DNA of 64,000 nt from UBA868 sp016776875 (lineage in GTDB: Bacteria; Pseudomonadota; Gammaproteobacteria; Arenicellales; UBA868): assembly GCA_051201585.1 (NCBI GenBank), contig CP179198.1, positions 2,232,001 to 2,296,000 of the forward strand, given 5' to 3'. Position numbers and translations under genes: made by a program. The notes below the pieces were generated by a model. The model was not told the origin of the DNA and did not search any database. It worked only from the letters and a program-made list of their open reading frames with translations. Numbering within the stretch: position 1 is the stretch's first letter; each line of letters begins with the position of its first letter. Positions 61,560 through 64,000 of the stretch are shown piece by piece.

Positions 61560-62606
61560 CTAAGCAAATCGGTCGTAGCGGATATCACTGACGGGTAGAC
61601 CCGAACCCAGTAGTAACGCGATACAACTATTTAGCATTTGAGGCGGACCGCCTATAAAAGCTAACCGGCCGCTCATGGACGCGTCGCCCCCCACCGCTTG
61701 AGCGACATCATGAACAAAGCCCTGATGTGCCGGCAAATCATGAATTGTGTTGGGCAGTTCATGTCCGTCAAGCTGGTCCGACAGCGCAACGTGAATGCTG
61801 ATGTTATCTGGCGCACTGGCCCGCAAAGACGCGAGTTCTGACAAGAAGAATAAATCTTCAGTGCGTCGAGCCCCAAAGACCATGAAAAGCTTGTGGCGTT
61901 TGAAGTGATTAACCGCTTCGGCCTGTTTAAGCACCGACATGATGCCCGCGATTCCAGAACCGCCCACCAAACATACCAAATCTCTCGCCTCAGACGGGCC
62001 GAACGTCGCAAAACCCATCGGCCCAAACGCTTCGACGTTCATATCATCCGAAGGCTCCGAAAAAATGTGGCTTGAAAAGATGCCACCGGGCACTTTTTTG
62101 ATTACAAAATTAAGCGCGTCTGTTGAAGGCTCATAATTTGTCATTGAATACGCCCGGAACCCCTGCATATCGGATGAGCGCAGCAAAAAGTACTGACCCG
62201 CAATAGGTGAAACCGTTTCAGGGAGTTGCACTCGGAAAGTCGCAACATCAGAAGTCTCATTGCAAATATTAACCAGCTTCGCTTTGAACCGTTTCGGTCT
62301 GAGTGATGAAAGATGAGATAAATCTATTTTGCTGGACACCAGGATTTCGCAATCTTTCGCCGCCGACGTCTGGCATAGTAATACCTCGCCCTTATCAACT
62401 TTTAACTCGCCAGCCGCAGGCGCTTCAGGCCAGAGGTTATGGATCGTGCCGGGCTTTGCTCTCGCAACGCAGGTTGCGCAAACCCCCGCTCCACACGCAT
62501 AGGGAAGTGGCGCACCTTGACGTAAACCCGCTTGAAGCAGACTCTCCCCTTCTCTGCATTCGATCGTAAGACGACCGCCTTTATTGATAAATGTAACTTC
62601 GGTCAT
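61560..62606 (-). CDS. ring-hydroxylating oxygenase reductase (2Fe-2S/FAD/NAD)
   Basis: A 348-residue electron-transfer reductase. The N-terminal plant-type ferredoxin has CGAGVCATCVARAKPG and LLCQTS; the FAD domain FRAYSMTNYEPS; the NAD domain VCLVGGSGIAGIMSVL and RLAFIGGPPQMLNSC. The order is Fd-FAD-NAD, as in benzoate/xylene-type oxygenase reductases. It closes a minus-strand operon with Rieske ferredoxin (40 bases), beta and alpha subunits, so it should feed that oxygenase with NADH electrons. Confidence 0.9.
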   Translation of the reverse strand: MTEVTFINKGGRLTIECREGESLLQAGLRQGAPLPYACGAGVCATCVARAKPGTIHNLWPEAPAAGELKVDKGEVLLCQTSAAKDCEILVSSKIDLSHLSSLRPKRFKAKLVNICNETSDVATFRVQLPETVSPIAGQYFLLRSSDMQGFRAYSMTNYEPSTDALNFVIKKVPGGIFSSHIFSEPSDDMNVEAFGPMGFATFGPSEARDLVCLVGGSGIAGIMSVLKQAEAVNHFKRHKLFMVFGARRTEDLFFLSELASLRASAPDNISIHVALSDQLDGHELPNTIHDLPAHQGFVHDVAQAVGGDASMSGRLAFIGGPPQMLNSCIALLLGSGLPVSDIRYDRFA

Positions 62607-62646
62607 TTTGACATATCGCTAATGGAACGAGTTAATCAGCGCTTGC

Positions 62647-63024
62647 CTACCACTCGAAGTCATCATCCTCATCTTCGTCAAAATCATAAGCTAACTCGCT
62701 AGAGGCATCAATCCAGACATTGCCGTCTCGAATTTCACTTGGATAAAATTTCAATGGCTTCTCGGCAGGGCCTTGGATATCACCGCTTTTCAGATTCCAC
62801 TGCCAAAGATGCTTGGAGCAGGTCAGTGTAAGACCATGACATAACCCTGATTCGACCAAAGGTTCTGCCATATGAGGGCAAAACGGGGGGATGACTCTAA
62901 CGTCGTCCTCAACTCGGGTTGCCAACACGGTAAGGCCGGCCACTTCAAATTTGGCAAGCCCTTGGTCAGGCAAATCAGCGACCGCGCACACACACGACCA
63001 ATCCGGATTTTCTGAATCACTCAT
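62647..63024 (-). CDS. Rieske [2Fe-2S] ferredoxin
   Basis: A 125-residue soluble Rieske ferredoxin. Cluster ligands lie in PPFCPHMAEPLV and LTLTCSKHLWQWN: CxH, seventeen residues, then CxxH. Flanking beta strands (AGLTVLATRVEDDVRVI) fit the family; the C-terminus is an acidic run of Asp and Glu, less usual. It carries electrons from the reductase to the oxygenase alpha subunit. Its neighbours supply both. Confidence 0.93.
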   Translation of the reverse strand: MSDSENPDWSCVCAVADLPDQGLAKFEVAGLTVLATRVEDDVRVIPPFCPHMAEPLVESGLCHGLTLTCSKHLWQWNLKSGDIQGPAEKPLKFYPSEIRDGNVWIDASSELAYDFDEDEDDDFEW

Positions 63025-63107
63025 CTTCTTTTAGGTATTTTGTTTGTAGCCAGCCCGAAACTCACAACCAAAGGCACGAGTGACCATTCCGCAACGGGGG
63101 AGCAGCG

Positions 63108-63602
63108 CTAAATCGGGAAATGAGATCCCTTGTCCAATCTTCGCGTATCTAGCTGAACGATACGCTCCATAAAGAAGGGCTCACCGTTTTCGAAACCAAA
63201 CTTATCGCGATATTTTCCAACCAGAAAAATATTGGATTCACCCGCTAGCGCGTGGGAGTTGATGCCATCCAGTTCTGTTTTGTAGACCGCAAAAGACGAC
63301 ACAGCAGTAGCGGTATCTTGTGATTCATCCATCTCCACGGTATACACAACGGTATGTCGCGCCAAAGGTGAGTTATCCGAATTATGCTTGGGGAGCATAT
63401 CAGTAATCGTTCGCATATCCTCCCGATTTCCGTCCATATAAATCATATCGTAGTTAATTTCGGGGCTGAAAGCCTTAATCGCATAGTAAAAATCTTCATG
63501 GCACAAATTGAGCCAATCATCCCACCGATGCTCGTCCAAAAAGAGGCTTGCTTTATAAATCGCGTTACCAACTGCGACCTGCTTGTTCATGTTGTCGGAC
63601 AT
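63108..63602 (-). CDS. ring-hydroxylating oxygenase beta subunit
   Basis: A 164-residue SnoaL-like beta subunit. SLFLDEHRWDDWLNLCHEDFY is the usual first helix (quoted LFLDEHRWDDWLNLCHEDF), then MRTITDMLPKHNSDN and the closing VGKYRDKFG, MERIVQLDTRRLD. It supports the alpha subunit trimer structurally. Stop lies 83 bases before the Rieske gene and its start 115 bases after the alpha stop. Confidence 0.9.
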   Translation of the reverse strand: MSDNMNKQVAVGNAIYKASLFLDEHRWDDWLNLCHEDFYYAIKAFSPEINYDMIYMDGNREDMRTITDMLPKHNSDNSPLARHTVVYTVEMDESQDTATAVSSFAVYKTELDGINSHALAGESNIFLVGKYRDKFGFENGEPFFMERIVQLDTRRLDKGSHFPI

Positions 63603-63717
63603 GAGTCATGTTCCTTGCGTTGAAGATAAACCGAACCCTCAGAAAAAAGGCCCGACTTGGAGGAAAAAGAGCGAGCGGAATATACCGCTCGCTCGGTAAT
63701 GTGACGCTCGCGACGTA

Positions 63718-64000
63718 CTAGGCTGCCTCGCGCTTCTGGCCTTCTTCAAAAGACAGCTCAGGGTCGCCGGGCCAACGATCCATCCATCGACCCCACGCGT
63801 CATAAAAATGACGCATCCCTTCTTCATCGTGAATTGTTGGATCACCATCAGCATCCACCTCGTGCCGACCGTGCAAGATTCTTCGCTTATCTGCCCATTC
63901 GTTCATCGTCGCCTGCTGGGTCGATACGGCTAACAGATCTTCATGAAGGTTTCGACCGAAAGGACCCCAGATCGAATTATGGTGCCGCTGGCGAATCAAC
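63718..64000 (-). CDS. ring-hydroxylating oxygenase alpha subunit, C-terminal end (cut by window)
   Basis: The last 94 residues of the alpha subunit; the N-terminal Rieske part lies beyond the window. RQRHHNSIWGPFGRNLHEDL is a typical C-terminal catalytic-domain segment, followed by helix LLAVSTQQATMNEWADKRR and HFYDAWGRWMDR. The frame is open to the window end. Substrate cannot be judged from this part. First gene of the four-part oxygenase operon. Confidence 0.85.
   Translation of the reverse strand, partial: LIRQRHHNSIWGPFGRNLHEDLLAVSTQQATMNEWADKRRILHGRHEVDADGDPTIHDEEGMRHFYDAWGRWMDRWPGDPELSFEEGQKREAA

Noticed and set aside
1..64000. tRNA, rRNA or mobile-element genes
   Set aside because: No T-loop-like GGTTCRA words in cloverleaf context, no transposase or integrase motifs and no flanking inverted repeats were seen by eye; a covariance search was not possible.

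Overview
The window looks like a chromosomal stretch of a free-living, probably marine, heterotrophic proteobacterium, most likely a gammaproteobacterium. Pointers are a Zur-type operator of the enterobacterial kind in front of a ZrgA-like zinc gene, YajQ and YcgN-like proteins, and a fatty-acid oxidation operon with a MerR regulator. DMSP and methylated-amine genes (a DddP with every catalytic residue, a DmdA-like demethylase, GcvT-family proteins, an MttB-family protein) suggest a life on algal osmolytes. I saw no rRNA, tRNA, CRISPR array, transposase, integrase or phage gene. Genus and species cannot be told from the sequence alone.

Layout. 1-5.4 kb: end of a GcvT-domain protein, a choline/ethanolamine-kinase-like gene overlapping a phosphoethanolamine N-methyltransferase-like gene, a small unknown, then three Fe(II)/2-oxoglutarate oxygenases (one PhyH, two overlapping TauD). 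5.4-13.4 kb, mostly minus strand: EamA exporter, homocysteine S-methyltransferase, a second PhyH, DddP, an FkbM methyltransferase, a MaoC hydratase and a MoxR/CoxE pair. 13.5-17.8 kb: plus-strand operon of GST, class V PLP enzyme, DUF1330, FAD amine/amino-acid oxidase and SDR. 17.8-19.5 kb: DUF1772 protein, an orphan Nif11-type RiPP precursor and a pentapeptide-repeat lipoprotein, joined by a recent duplication. 19.7-24.5 kb: YajQ, SDR, GcvT-like protein, GH43-like propeller protein, alanine-glyoxylate-type aminotransferase. 24.8-32.8 kb: acyl-CoA ligase, MerR regulator, thiolase, multifunctional beta-oxidation enzyme, acyl-CoA dehydrogenase and thioesterase. 32.8-37.7 kb: Zur-controlled zinc locus (DUF3299, ZrgA-like, ABC ATPase, permease, unknown secreted protein). 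37.7-53.5 kb, minus strand: TPR protein, TauD, Cys-rich secreted protein, GST, SDR, DmdA-like, transthyretin-like, TPP lyase, FMN hydroxyacid oxidase, 2-hydroxyacid dehydrogenase, amidohydrolase, SDR, CaiB and GT9, with one transglutaminase-like gene on the plus strand. 53.9-61.5 kb: fused iron-sulfur reductase, agmatine deiminase, cupin, MttB-like, LysE exporter, malate synthase G. 61.6-64 kb: reductase, Rieske ferredoxin, beta and (cut) alpha subunit of a ring-hydroxylating oxygenase.

How it fits together. Oxygenases, GcvT-type demethylases, homocysteine methyltransferase, MttB-like protein and FAD amine oxidase could strip and oxidise onium compounds such as glycine betaine, carnitine, choline and DMSP. 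The aminotransferases, FMN oxidase, TPP lyase and malate synthase can then handle C2/C3 acids, and the fad operon handles acyl-CoAs. Substrates are inferred from family and context only.

Quality note. Four genes are split by a one-base frameshift, and the MoxR/CoxE junction looks shifted too. All five sites touch an AGCTT motif, most in the T-run after AGC. This points to a systematic read or assembly artefact, possibly linked to base modification, rather than five independent pseudogenes.
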